NCBI GenBank assembly: GCA_002633005.1
Contig: NMRA01000148.1
Coordinates: 96,371-160,370, forward strand
Direction: 5' to 3'
Length of the DNA stretch: 64,000 bases
Origin: Phoronis australis
Lineage: Eukaryota > Phoronida > Phoronidae
The translations under genes and the position numbers were made by a program. Below the pieces are notes generated by a model, which worked only from the letters and a program-made list of their open reading frames with translations, did no database searches and had not been told where the DNA came from. Positions within the stretch are counted from its first letter, which is position 1. Each line of letters begins with the position of its first letter. Below, piece after piece: positions 23,601 through 38,600 of this stretch.

Positions 23601-26600
23601 TTTGTTCCTGCCTTTTTAGTGGACTTTTGTCTCGTTTTCTACTTTTTTCGTAGTTTTCGTTTTTTTTTGCACACTTCACCAAGTGAGGGAGCTCGCCTCT
23701 TGAGCCCCTCCTGGGTGCGCGCATGGAGAAGGTGTCCTTTTATCAACTTCACCAGTCCACAATAGGTTTTTAGTGGTATCTACATTTTTAAAAAGAAAGA
23801 TTCCCTCATTTTAACAGCATGGCATATCATCTTGCACTGTTCCATTGTAGATGGGTTAAAAATTAACTGTCCAAGACTCCCTGTGAAAGGTTCAGTTTAT
23901 GGAAGTGACACTTACTGTACAAAATTGTGTACATGATCTTTCTGGAACAAACCTTACAAGAAGGATGACATTATCATGGAAGTTATCTACAAATGGGTGC
24001 CATTCTCTGTTTACTCTCTAAATTGGTGGATATCCCAATTTTCTATCTGCACCCCCACATCGAAAATGTGGCCAAGTACCTCTTGGATTTGCACAACAGA
24101 ATTGTTCTAAAAGTTTCTTCCTAAGCATTTTCGTGTACAGTAAACCATGCATACGTTGGATTGAACTGCGCTGAGATACTGTACCCGAGTATTTGAACTC
24201 CTAACTTGTCTGAGGGGTTGAGGGCACAAACTGAGCAACTGTGCTTCGTCCAAGTTTAGTGAAAATCTGAATTCTGGATGCGTGACTTATACGAGTTTCA
24301 CTGTATGCCATTTCCCGTTTTTGCCCATTTTCTGCATCAGATTTATTATTAATGCAGAATATTGAAAAAAATCATCCAATTGTGATTGCTGTTTGTGAAA
24401 TGAATCATCAACTTCCTGACACAGTACTGTCCCAAAATGTGTTATCATATAGGCTAGAGCTGGGTTTTTCCACTCTGTACTCATCAAATAACAATCATAT
24501 ACTGACATAATTTCAATTCATACGTTTTGATACAGATTCTCAATGAACTTGTAGAAAGAACGGAAATGATTTTTTGATCGACGAAAAAATTTTGCGTTGA
24601 ACCTGCACTATTGGTACAAACTGGCAATTATGATGCAGCAGTAGGTATTCTTAGTACGTAGCAGTGTAATTATACAACTATCATGTACTAGTAAGTAGGC
24701 TATAGTTAGTGCAGAGCTGTATTTATGTACCATAATTATACAACTATCATGTACTAGTAAGTAGGCTATAGTTAGTGCAGAGCTGTATTTATGTACCATA
24801 ATTATACAACTATCATGTACTAGTAAGTAGGCTTTAGTTAGTGCAGAGCAGTATACATTCATCATGTACTTACTAGTGGTATCCTTAGTCCACAGCTGGA
24901 TAAGTAAACAGCTTTCTACAGATGTGGGTAAATAACTGGCCAAATAAAATCTGACACAAAATTAATTTCATAGTCTCCCAAAAGAAAAATTTAAGCAATT
25001 GGCGCTTGTGCATGTCACGAGCTAACTGTTTTCAAATAGGTAACAAACTTTTCTTTGTTACTAAAGCCGAAGAATGATGCAAGAAAATGGTGTTTATTAT
25101 TTTGTTTTTCACTTTAACGAGTGTAACGAGCTAGGTGAGTGGTGATTGACTCCCAGATTTTGCCTGCCCCCCCCCTCTGCTGGTCGTTAACTCCACTTGA
25201 TATACGTTTCATGACACTTTGACAAGGTGACCAGCAGAACTATGTGGGTGTTGTAAAATTTAGAGGTTTACGTGAAGTTAACACACTGTGGTTGTTAGCT
25301 GTATTTTGGCATTGGTCTTCATCCTGCTAGATGTCTGCTAAAAACTAGGTAACTTCATGTAAGCTAAGACGAGGTCGGGTTTCTTACTGTAATGACTTCT
25401 TAATATTTAGAAATGTCACCCTCTGGCCATCACCCCTCATGGGTAATGCCACAAGTAGCCAAAACTGCATTTTGCAGAAGTGATTCTAATCTTGAGAATT
25501 TTTTAGTCATTGGAAAAGAATTTTGGGTGGTTTTTAAATATTTTTCATAGAAAAACGGTGCCGATATTTGCTCCCAAAATCGAGGCATCTATGGCACTAA
25601 AGAATAGGTAAAACACCTTTTGTTTTGTCCGTTTATTTTATTGTTATTCTGCACACAGTGAGAATTATTATAAGACGGATTCCATGAGCAGTATCATGAA
25701 AAGACAAAGGTACAGTTTGTAGTATAAGGTTAAAGTATTCGCGGTGCAGCTTTACCTACAAACTAACACCAGCGTAGTATGCCTGGAGAACGAGCTTAAA
25801 GGTGCTGTCAATACCAAACAAACATCAGTGTTGGATTAAAAGTAAAGGACACTGTTGTTGACATGACCAGCTTGTGTTGCTAAGTTACTTGATGATATTT
25901 TTACCACCAATCACGATCCAGAATAGTTTGTAGTCTCCAAGTTCCTTTTAGGAACTAGTCTAACTAGTTTGCCTTCTTCCACACTTCTTTATCACCATCA
26001 TGTTCCATTCTAGGTTAGCTTATCTGACGCCAGCTTGGAGCATATCCATGCCACCGAGTTGTTTCCACTCGGTCGGGCTGAGAGTGAGGACCCTGATGTC
26101 GATGTTCCGTTTCCGCTGCTCTGCGGAGAGTTTGTAAAGTATTTGGGATACACTGCAGATGGCACCATTGTCATTTCTAATTTCCGTGTTGGACTGATGT
26201 TCAACGGATCCTTGATCGTGCTGCCGCTGGGAGTCATTGAGTACATTGAAACGCGGGAGATCTTCTTCCTGTACATTTTCTGCAAGGACGGCCATTCTGT
26301 CAGGTACTGTGCACAGCTGTAACCATGCATCAACTGACACTGCAGTCTTTCCAATTTAGGATACAATATGGCTGACAGCTGACATTTTATTTTGTCATAT
26401 ACGATAAATAGCACAAAATTAATGCTTTACAATGTCCAAGTTTTGTATGATGTCTACAAACTTCTTTGGTTCTTACAACAATTCAAAAAGATCATGAAAA
26501 GATAAAAGAGCAATTTTGCTAATTGATTTTGTCCGACATTTGTAAGGTTTTTACCCTGTTCTGTTACCCAAAACAGCTTATATACAGGAGAATTGGTATT

Positions 26601-29600
26601 TGGCCGTGTTTGCTGGTAGCTGCTGGTATACGTGTTGATATGACATAACACGTTATATTGGTGGTGACTAGCTATACGTGTTGATGTGACATAACACGTT
26701 AGAGTGGTGGTGAACAGCTATGCATGCAGTAAATTCAGACCAATTTTTGCACGTAAATTATTCCCCAAATTGATGTATTTTCATTTGTCGTGGTCACACA
26801 AAATTTCTCAAAATATAGTCTGATGGTAGCTGTGGTGATAGCACTTCAAATATTAATAAGGCAGTTATTTGGTGCTACTTATGGTAACATTTTCTCAAAT
26901 TCAAAGAAGAATAGTTGCCAGAGTTGTCATTTTCCCCATTTTTCGAAAGTTCATTGCATTGTTAACGTGCTCGGATTGTCGTTTACGTGTTTGTTGACGA
27001 CAGCTGTACAATATATACTCTAGAAATAACGAAGTTAAGTATTCTTCACGTTAATTGTAGTTGAAAATAACCATAAAATAAAATTTCACTCGAATTGAAG
27101 TACAATGTTGCTGTGGTTGACAATTGCCATAAAATAGATATCTCAATGTTCCGCCATATTGTGTTGTAAATTGAGCAACTGTTTCCATATCTTTTGTAGA
27201 AAAATTGATAATTGGAATTTTACTTGTGTTCTAAATTGATGCGATTTGATCATAGTCGGGATACATTTATGGGGATTAATGGTGTGCGCAGAGTATGTTT
27301 GTAGGCAAGAACAATTATGTGTCATGAATTTTGGACAAAAATTATCGCCAAATTTTGATCTTTTTGCAATGTTTCAAAGGCTTCTAATGTTGTTATGAGT
27401 ATCCAATTTTCCAAACATTGTCTGATGCTAACTATAGTATTGAACTTGAAAACAACAATGCATTTGTTTGGTGCTTCTCAGAATATTATAGTTCATAAAA
27501 CCATGAAGAAAGTAAGATTTCACATGTTCCGTCGTATTATATCCTAAATTGGCAAGATTTTGCCGTACTAAGCTTGAATCGCTTGAGACGAAGAATGACG
27601 TCTTGAGTTCCTTTAATCGTACTTCTTGGCGCAGACTGTAGCATTAAGTAAAATTGTCATCAAACAAAAGATTATTTTACAACTTTCAAAAATTAGCCTC
27701 AGTAAGAAAACGTGAAGATTAAAGTATTCACCCAGTGGTTGTCAATAGTGAAATGTGTGTTAGATAGTTTTATTATGCCCTGTACGTCCACAGCTATTAT
27801 TCTGTCACTACACAGTCTCATGTGCAATGGCAGAATCTTATTTAAATTCAAAACCAGATTTCGTTATTTTCTCGCATTTTAGAGTGCACACTGTCGTCAA
27901 ACGCGTGTTAAATTTAGAACGCATGAAATCCAAGATGGTTTGTATGAACGTCATTTGTATCTAAATGAATCATTGTAATTGATTGTTCGGTAAAACCCTT
28001 GTTAACTTTACCACAGCTTGACTCGACCTAGTTATACCAGTTTGTTGATAGAGTGACTAAATTAAAGTATATTACATGAAAAAGGCGCACACCGTTTGTG
28101 TTGTTCCATACTTGAGTGGTTCTGTTGATAGTTTACCATTTTATTTCAACAGAGCTTTTGTTCCTTGATTGAGCAGTACAATAATTCTAGAATCTGTTAT
28201 TGGTCATTTTGAGGGCAATCGCCTTTTTAGAGATTACAAGATACTCTTGAAGTTAAATGATGAGGGATAAAAGAAAATATTTAATTTGATTTGTTTTGAC
28301 TTACGAGAGGGCTATTTCATGACATTTGTTCTCCCATTATGAACAAAAAATGTTACTGTCGTATTCATCTCTACCAAAAGAAGTTTCTAGTGCATGTGCA
28401 CTAGAGCGAAGCAATCAAAATTTTATGCAATCAGCTTATAGAAAAAAACAAATCGACCTATTGTGCTTTTGCTTATATTAGAGGGGCAAACATATATTTG
28501 TCTTGAATATAATTTTCTAACTCATGTTAGAATTATTACAGGGAGTTCTTGGTGTAGTTGTACCCAGGGCAAATGCTGGATTACATATTGAAATACAACG
28601 TTGATATTACGTGTTGGGCATATGTCACATGTTCTCCTCAGTTTCCATGGTAACATATTCACTATTGCTGTCCCTCAGGTGCACATTTTCCACCAATGAG
28701 GCGTGTCTCAAATGGTACAAGTTCCTGCTTTCCCAATTACTGCCGCCGGTCAAGCTGACCGACACATTTGCCTTTGCCTTCAACGCATGGTGCCGACAGA
28801 CTGACCAAGAGACTACGGCCATCGGTCATCAATTGGCCAGGGGTGAGTGCAGCAGTTAAGAAGTTTACTTTAAGGTGGCGTAGCAGAAATTTCATTTTGT
28901 TAAATATCACTACGAAGTTATAGCGTTTTTGAATATTTGCCAATTTTAGGGATTAATTCTGTATGAAGAGTTTTTACCATAGTCAACTGTACAAGAGTAG
29001 TTTATGGGAACCTCGGAATGTCATGCTTCATGGATATGCAGTTTAGGTTTTTGGTGGTGTAGAGATGCTTATTTCTGAGAAATACGGAAAAGTCATCAGA
29101 TCAAAAATGGTAGAAATGAAACTATAATATTAAACCTGGAACATGCAAAAAGCCATGAAGTTGCTTTGAGCTTAAACATGGGCTGTTCCACTGAGCAAGG
29201 TGTTCCTTCACCCTGGCGTTAATGTGTGTTATGAGATGAGTGCTCTGATTGGTGACTCAGCACGATCTGAACCAATCATTTCTGCCGGCTCTTGGTTCAT
29301 GCGTGGTTATGGGCAGACATCAAGGCACTTTTATTACTATCCCTATTGCAGCTATACAAATTTACCGAACGGGGGGTGAAGGTCATGGACCCCTATCTTG
29401 ATCCGGGTTTGGCTTGTAGCAATGGCTAAATGTTTTTGTTTACTCTGCACGCTTTCTTTCACAATGCCTATTAAGTATCATACACACGTGTGTATTTAGG
29501 CCCATGTGCCTAGTATTTAGGCCCATGTGCCTATTGAGGCCTGCGTGTCCATGTACGCCTATGTGCCTGCAGCCTATATATGCATAGTCGCATTGACAGC

Positions 29601-32600
29601 ACAAGCTGAAAGTGTTCAGACAAATGACCCAGAATTCCCTGTCATGATGGCTGGGCAGAAGCTGAATTCACCATCAGAGTAGTCTCCCCTGATGGCTGAG
29701 AATGAAGGGGAATTAAAGAAGAAAGTTAGTAAGGTGGCTAAGGTGTTTTGTTATTAAAATTTTACTGCCCTTATAGTTATTACCAGTCATTTTTGCTGTA
29801 AACAGAGGTTGTTATGACAGGTTAACGGTATTTTTATCTGTGTACTATTGTCTTGTACTGTATATGAGGAATTTGGTGCAATTTAAAACACTTGAGTAAA
29901 ACTGAGGAACACAATTTTTAAAATAACGTTTAAATAAATGTTGACTCATCTGTTACAAAATGGCAGACATTGATGTGTATTCTGTGTATTCTGTTCATTA
30001 CTGTACTTATGAAAAGAATTACGACTGGGCAAAATGACAGGCAAAACGCCCAGTTCTAGAATTGCACATAAACAAGGGATATGTATCTGTGCCTGCAACT
30101 GAAGCACAGGTCCACGTATCTTCATGCAAAATTGTCTGAAAACCCGTACTATTTATTCTTTTGGATGTAGGCGCATGGGCCTTAATAGGTGTTTATATGA
30201 TATGAATGTGAGACGGTATCACTCACTGCATTCTAAATTTCTTTGTTACAAAAACTCAGCACGCACCAAAAGTAATGCAGACAAAGGGACCTGGAATTTC
30301 CCTTCAGAGCGCAAGCAATTTTCCTTGTCGTGGTATCACTCTGTCATGATCGGAATGATGGGGAGAGAGTTTTAGCAAGTTTACAAAGTGCCAATGCCTT
30401 TCTGGTGATTTTGCCCGAGTGATGAGTATGCGGACTGTCATTTTGATTTTAAACAGAATCAGTCATTATGACGCGGAAATGACTTTTTGTCTGATTACTT
30501 TTCGCATGTACTTTACAAATGAATCGGCAAGATGTCATCTGCAACTGTCACAACCGCTGTTTCCAAGTGTACCAATGGATTTATGACTCCATTTATTTCA
30601 CGATCACGTTTTGCGGAGATTTTCTAATACTTGAATCTAGCTCGTACAGTGCCGTTTGAATGGAGAGCCTAGTAGAGATTGTTAGACATATGGTGTTTAT
30701 GGTAGTAATGTAGAAATTTTAGAAAGACTGATGAAAAAGAGTGAAGTTTATTTTGTGAACTGATAATGCTGAACCTTCATTAGTTTTGAGGTAAATAAGG
30801 TGAGCAGCTCAGGTGGGCTTAGAGAAATGTAGTGAGAAGTGGACATCTTCAGTGTGATTCAGAATTATCAGCATTAAATTTAGACAATGTTTTGATGATT
30901 GATGGTCATGCACTGAAGTAAGCAGTGTTATTAAATGATATGCGAAGATAAAAAGATTATTGATTTTTTTTAGCTATATTCAACATGTGTTGTTTCCCCA
31001 ACAGTATATCATATATAACATGTCTTTTGAAGCAGTTCTATAATGAATGGTATTAGTAATTATAATAGGTCTGTAATATTAAATGCATTTACTTCACCAT
31101 TGCACCTATGTCTGTTTTTCAATGGAAGTTTTTCCAAAGTGTTTGGCATGCATTAGGTTCGTTTGCCTGAGGATTTTGATAACTGTAAAACCTCCCAGTA
31201 CATTCGTCTTGAGTCTCAAAAATGTCAGGGACTCATCTAGGATTTGAAATGTAGGGATCCAAATTCATGAGATTGGCACTTCTCTTATGCGGGTATTTCA
31301 TATGAGGTCACGCTTACGTCACAGGACAGGGAGGTATTTCTCCCCTGAAAAACATGGATGCCAGAATTTTCCCATCCTCCTTGTGACATTTACGGTATAA
31401 GTAAACGGTAATAGATGTCATCTTAATTTGTGTCTGAATTTTATCAAATTAAAATAATGAATTGTAGGCTTCACAAAATGCTGAATTTAAAGTTTTAATT
31501 CTTGGGTTAGCCATCATTTTTGTCGAGGTCTTGAAACATGCCGTCGTTTTCTGTCTTGGCCGTGCTGTCCCAAGTGGTCATTTTTACGACTGTCCTTTCC
31601 AATGACGGCCACAACAGCCACTAGATGAGTCTCTGTGTCTAATCCTGGACATTGTTGCAACTTGGATAGTTGCACATGGGTCTAAATACGCACATATACA
31701 GTAGAGAATATTGGTATGCCAGTTGCCTTTTCTAAATTTTAAAGTTTGCATATTCTTCAGGCGGCGAGAGGAAGTACACATTTGGCCGAGAAGTAGATCG
31801 AATGAGATTCAACTTGAAGAGAGAGTGGCGAATATGCTATGTCAACGAAAAGTTCAGGTGAGCAGCAGTCAGTCACCTTTGGCGGGGTTCATTTTAAAAA
31901 CATATAAATCATGGGGTAATAGTCACTTGCAGGTGTTCCACATTTTGAGAACCAGTTTTCTCCACTGAATGACAAGTCGTCGAACTGGTTCTCAAATGCG
32001 GGACCACTATAAGTGGCCACTGCCAATCGTGCTATGCGTTAGTTTGCCCAAAGAACCTGAAATGTGTTTGTAAATTCAGTAAATAAATTTGGTCATTGCA
32101 ATGCGTAACCAGAATTGGTTTTTGTCGTTCACTGTTTTGTATTTGGCTCAGTTTAAATTAAAACTGATTGTTTAGATTTGATGGTAACTATGGTAGACCA
32201 TGAATGGAAAAGCATTACTCAATGCTACATGACTTTCACGGAAAAATGAGGAAATGAATCATCTTGTCCTTCATATTGTGTGCTGTGAGATTTTACTTTA
32301 TGGAGAATGTATTAAAGGTTGAAATTAGGCCACGTTATCAGCTTATATAGACTAATATACATGTATCAGATAAAATCAGGGGTATTTTTGGAATAGATTG
32401 TCATAAATATTGATACGGCGGTTATCTGTGAAAATGTTTTTGTGGCTCTCATATTAAATAAAATTCACTTCCATTGGTAATTCTGATTGTCTTTGTGTTT
32501 TATTCAAGTAAGTAGACTTTGACTATAAGTGTTTTCATGTTATGAGTATGTTAGGTTATGACAGAGCGGTAAATACTTTAAAATAAACTCTACAGGCCTT

Positions 32601-35600
32601 CTGTTTTGAGAAAATATGTGCTTTTAATGGGAGTTAAAACCTTGAGCTTTATATAATATTTGTTGGTTGAGTACGCAGACTTGTGCTACATAACCTTATA
32701 ACATACGGTAATTGCTGGCTGGAAAGACTCCTCCGGGCTCCTCTCCTACCTGCGTGTAATTGAATGCTAACGTACAGCTTCGTCATTACTTTAATGTGTG
32801 ATTAAAATAGCTGCCACTCTTCTATAATACGCTCTGTAAGAAGCTTAATGTTTGAATAAGTCCAATTTGTGGTTATTACACTTTTAACTTCATGTGACTG
32901 TGGATATGAAGCGAGTATTTACTGTTAGTTTTCAGAAACAAAGTTGACAAAAATCAACTAGCTTTGTTGAAATTATGGCGAAAACCCAAAAGAAAATCGG
33001 GTAAAAATAATGTTTGGAAGTGTTTGAAAAGTAGCCAAAAATTTTTGCTTTGAAATTTTTATGATTTTCGTCAAGAAGAATTTTTTCAACTATTTTTCAA
33101 AACTGTCGTATGTCTGTCCTTGCAGAGTTTGTTCATCTTATCCCGAATTGCATATTGTACCATCTGCGATCACGGACGAGAATATTGAAGGTGTGGCCAG
33201 CTTCAGGTCATCGGGTCGTTTCCCGTCAGTTGTATGGAGGTGGGTCTGTCTGTCTGTCTGTTTGTCCTTACTCTTAGTCATACACCAAGTTTCACTAAAC
33301 TTTGCTGGAGACTTGACTAAAATTTGCTCCTACAGTCACATCGTCTGAAAAATTAGAAAAATTTCTTGTGATTCACCAATTTTCTAGTAGAATCTGGAGC
33401 TAAGTTGGATGGTGACAGGCCCTAGATTTGTGATCACTAAATTTTGCGCAAAACTTGTTTCGATACTTGCTCAGTCATCTTGCCTAACATCACCATAAAC
33501 CCGAAGTTTGCCATGTGATTGGTCAACTTTCAAATTGAGTCTCAATTACAATTTGGTAATATCCTTTTTATAAAAGCATTCTGCCATTTTAAGATAATTC
33601 AATAGATGCAAGGTGATGTATTCTTGGTGTTGAATGATTCGCTTTCACAGGGTCATTCACCTTGACCTCATGACTTTTCCGGGGATGTGGCATAGCAATT
33701 ATCCAATATAGCAATTATCCAAATAAGGGTTCTCTTATTTTTGAATCATCGCATCCTGTGTGAGCTGTGAGGTTGTTGACATTTTATATAATCATTGCTT
33801 TGAATCGTCCAGTTGTCTGATGTTTGCAAATTTATGAGTCAATTACTGGACTTCATGTTGCGGTGACTTACTGATCGTCTGGGCTCAAATGAAATGTCGC
33901 CGTATGCAGCATGCACTATCTGCTCGGTAAATTAGCTGAATTTATCTCCAGTGTTACAAGCGTCCATTAATGGCATGGTGGAGAAGCGGGCAGACAATAA
34001 TGTTGTCGAATAGATATGATTTGTTCAGATGAAGTAATGTGTCATTGATTTAGCTGTTACTCAAGTCTGGACCCATCATCATGATGAAGCCTGTATCATC
34101 CCTGGTATTTATATTGAAATATGCTTTGGTGGTAAGGCATGCGTTATAATAAAATTTGTTTCCTCTCATGCACTTGACAGAAAGCACATGTAAATAAAAC
34201 TTTCTATTCGCAATCTGTCAAATAATTGTTTTTTGCGATTTTCTAAACCAAGTGTATTGGTAATAAGATTGAGCGCTCAGTGACATTGAAATGTGGAATA
34301 AATAAAATAATACCTACATGTTAGGAGGAGTAAGAGTCAGGCAAGAGGAAACCAAATATTTTAGGATGGTGTAATGTGTTTGTTATCCATATTGCAGGAA
34401 CCAACGGAATGGAGTAATCATAGCACGGTGTAGTCAGCCAGAGATTGGATGGCTTGGCTGGCGTAAGTTAGAAGACGAAAAGCTGGTGTGGGAAATTGCA
34501 AAGGCCTGTACCCTTAATGGTATGTTTGCTGTTTGTATGGTTTCATGGTGATGGAAGTAAATCAGTCTGGTCTATCAAAATTAATCGACCTAATCAATCA
34601 TTTTTAATTTCTATAATAAATACCATGGTTCCATTGCACAAAAATCAAAATAAAAATGCTTAATGCAAGGTGCTTAATTATGCATATTTGCCTGATCAAG
34701 TTGAATTACATTTCCATTTGGTATAGTTTCATTTACTTATGATAGAGGTCTCTATCAGCTGGAAGTCCATTGAGTGCGTGCTGTTTTAGTTGCTAGTGTA
34801 TAAGTAACAATTAAAATAAAAGTGGTTCTAGTCCTCTAAGGATTGAAAAAGCATCTGCTGTTGCATTTGTCTTCTTCAGTTAAAAGTCTGTGACTTGAAC
34901 AGTGAAAGCGTGTGCACAGCATTATTTTAGACAGAATGCTTTCACATCCACAAAACTATTAATGTACCAAATAAAGCAATCACAATTTTGTGAAATTACT
35001 ATTTTGACTGAAGATGCGAAGTGTTGACGTACCTCGTACATAACGCACAGATATGCCCGAGGAGATGGCTGGTTAGATGGAGGGGAAATACTCAGTTTCA
35101 TTTATTCAAGAATTATTTTATTTATCATTACTAGGCGAAAATGTAAATTCTTAAGCATAGCCTGGTGGTTATTTGGTGAATTAAATGTCTCAAAATCATG
35201 ATCCAGAAAAGAAAACTAACTCACTTACCAAAATATGCATGAATGTGGCAAAAAGCACAGCTGAGCCAAATCAATTTATTGCATTCATTTGTTAGTTGTT
35301 AATGGTTTGTTGTTGCAACGGAATTTGACTGTTTGGGCAACTCTTCACCTTGTAAGCCCATATTCTGGACAGGTGGACAAGTGGAATTTAATTTTGTAAA
35401 ATTTCCTAACCGGAATAGACGTTGAGAACAATTTATTTTATTATAAGCTTATTTGGACTGTACAGCTGTACTAAAGCAACACCTCGTTAAAAGTTGATTG
35501 TTTATTGTGAAACACAAAAATGGCAATTTTGGCCATTAATTTCATGTGAGACGAATGGAGATTTATGGTCAATTTTTGTCATGACTGTTTGTAGGTCAGA

Positions 35601-38600
35601 AAGGTAATGCAGTGTGCAAGACATTGATCGTGGACGCCCGATCTTACGCAGCAGCGGTGGCCAATCGGGCGAAAGGAGGCGGGGTGGAGTGTGCAGAGTA
35701 TTACGACAACTGTGAGGTCAGGTTCATGAACCTGGCCAACATCCATTCCATTCGAAAAAGTTTCCACGGCTTGCGCAACCTGTTGCTGATTGGTCAGGAC
35801 CAGAGCAGGTTGGTGGGGCTAAAACCGTATTGTGTCAGGTGATGGTTAGGTTAGTGTTACAGTTTATGTTAATGGTGATGATTATTTCAGGGTACATTTT
35901 TTTCGTAAAAAATGGCAAGGAAGACCACTGTTAGTGAGGATCAAGTCATTGTTGATCAATGTTGACTAAGCTCATCAATAATATTGATTGGAATTTACTT
36001 GCAAATTAGAGTGCATTGAAAAAATGGTTTTGACAGACATGGAAGACAATTATGGTAATACTTTAAGTGTAAACACCATTGTTTTGGTTGCTTAGCTACC
36101 TCCCTTTAACTATAAAAATGAGCATCAGCATGTTGTTACACAGTAGTTTTGTGGTGTGAATGGTGTACTATCAGTTTGTACGTGTTTGAAATGTTGAAAT
36201 GTGGTGAAGTGGCCCCTCCATGTATTGTACATGACTTGTAATTACTGCACATGTAAACGGAGTGTGACCTGTTTAATATTCCAATATTTGTTATTTTGGC
36301 AACATGCACATTCTGTTTCAATTTGTCCACGTGCTTGATGGATTCTTTCTTTAAAAAATAATAAATAATCAAATAATTGATGGAATCAAAGTTAAGTATT
36401 CTCATTTTGTGTACTCTAAACGAGTTCCGCCAAAGGTCATACCGCCTTTACATGGATCTGCTGGAAGCCACAAGACTCTCAATTTTCTGTTCAATGTCGT
36501 CAGTCTTCTTCATCTCAACGTGGCAACCGTTGGTTACTTTCTGAAGTTGACGTAATCATGTCTTTGTGGGGAGAAGGGGAGGTCCTTGCCATTTTGGTAT
36601 CACGGACTAAAACAATAAGGCGTACGAACCTATACAGGTCCAGTGAGATAAATTAATTAATATATATAGCTCATTGTACAGACCAAGGTCATATTGGTGC
36701 CTCCTTGTGATAACTTCGCTGTGCTATAACTCCGAAGTTGATGTGAACACTCACGCTCAACTTCAGGGTAAACCACACTTAACATCAATGTTTCGATTGT
36801 AGTGAAATTAACTGTATGGGAAAGCACCTTTCAACTGGGAGCTGAGGAAAAATCTGTATACTCTTTATCCACAGCATGTCAAACTGTATATTTGGTATTT
36901 TTAGCAAAATGAGTTTTTGGATATTAAGTTTATATTCCAATGTTTTATAAAATGATTGACTTTAGGTATCCGAGTTTTCGTTCCACAATTATGGATGAAA
37001 TGTTTATTTTTTTAATACAAACAGGTATTACAAATAACAGTCTCTTTACTTATTGGACAACATAATAACTTGCTTATTTCTCGTTTCTTTTAGTTGGCTG
37101 TCAGCCCTTGAGGGAACTAAGTGGTTACAACATATCAGTGGTCTGCTGCGATCTGCTGTGCTCATCACCCACGCCAACAATGTGGCTGGTCAACCGGTCA
37201 TCATTCACTGCTCGGATGGCTGGGACCGCACCTCTCAACTGTCAGCCCTGGCACAGCTCATGCTGGATCCTTTTTATCGCACCTTTGAGGTGATGTGTTC
37301 AAAATTGCAAACAATGACTATAGATCCTCACAATTGAGTCTGGACATTTTCCCTGCTGGGTGTTAAGTAACTGGTATCTGCCATGAAGACAGTTAGAGAG
37401 GCCACCTAGTCACCTCATTTTCGAAGGTTTGGTCAATCCTGTTGAAAACTGGGGACTTTTGACACTCTTGTCAATGCAGTGAATCCGAGTGTATGAATTT
37501 GGTTTGTGTAATATGCAAAGTTTTAAGACATAGTGTGATGTTTATGGGCCATGAAGGAGGAAGATAGTTTTCCCAGGACATGGCAAAGATTTCATGAAAG
37601 ACTATTTAAACATGACAGACTTTTGTTGGGAGGGAGTAGTAGTGTGTTTAAGAGTTAGCTTGCAAAAGCCAATAAACACTACCTCCATTTGGAAATGACA
37701 TTTATTGCAGTTTGCAAACAAAGTTTGACATTAAGTTTATCGTTTTTTGCCTACAAACTGTTGATAGGTAGGGAGATAGTTATACTAGCAGTAAGACAAG
37801 TGAGCATTTGAACAAGTTGACCGAGAGCCACTTGGTAGTCTGAAGGTCATGTTATCCTAACTGAATCGTGTCTTTCTGTTCTCAGGGCTTTCAAGTTCTA
37901 GTTGAGAAGGAGTGGTTGGAGTTTGGTCACAAGTTTGCTGACCGCTGTGGACATGGCAAGGGCTCTGTTGATCCCAATGAGCGTTGTCCAGTCTTTCTAC
38001 AATGGCTAGACTGTGTCTATCAGCTGCTGACGCAATACCCATGCGCGTTTGAGTTTAACATGGCATACTTGGTTAGTATATGCTTAGTTTTCTCGGCGGC
38101 TTTAAGTCCCTAAATCAACATTGTTGTTATGAACCAACTTTTTGCCACATTTGAAATTGTTAGGAACATCTTTTTGTCGATTTTGGTGTCTAGTTAGGAA
38201 TTATTGTCAAACTCAAAAAACAGTGCTTTTGTGTAGGAAAAGAACAAGACAGTGTTGCATTTGAGGTAAATTGCTGGTCAAAATGTTTTGCACTGTTCTG
38301 ATCACTGTTGATTCAAAATATTCTTGGGTAGTTTTACATGCTGAACTTATTAACTTGTTAACCATTTCAGTCATGTTTGTTATCAGGTGTCCAAGCCAGT
38401 AACATTGTCAATTAGTTCATAACAAATAAACACTCATGGAATACTCTTCTGATAAGCCCATACCTATTTTTCATGTCACACCTACTCATTATTGATGTCT
38501 TATCCACTGATTGACAATGTCATACTGGTTGATAGACTTGATTGATGCTGTCATACACACTGTCTTATTTGTTCCCAGTAACTGGTTGCACCAGCATAGT

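Larger units (their letters stand above)
17649..26013 (+). other. First large intron of the MTMR gene (if the ATG exon is right)
   Basis: The 8.4 kb holds repeats and no supported gene: a degenerate 'aatagtatagac' array, an Asn/Asp/Thr-codon-like repeat, a tRNA-like element, a C-rich segment at 22,430-22,570, a 66-bp tandem repeat and a half foldback copy. A short region near 17,820-17,880 is unusually CpG-rich for this window ('gccgcgatcgcgtgtggacc') and ends at a donor-like 'gaggtaatg'. It could be an alternative first exon or promoter. Confidence 0.5.

Noticed and set aside
24668-24855. CRISPR-like spacing of repeats
   Set aside because: The repeats are contiguous with no unique spacers, and the window is eukaryotic.
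24608-24943. 111-codon minus-strand frame with internal 22-residue repeats
   Set aside because: Explained by the 66-bp tandem repeat staying in frame.
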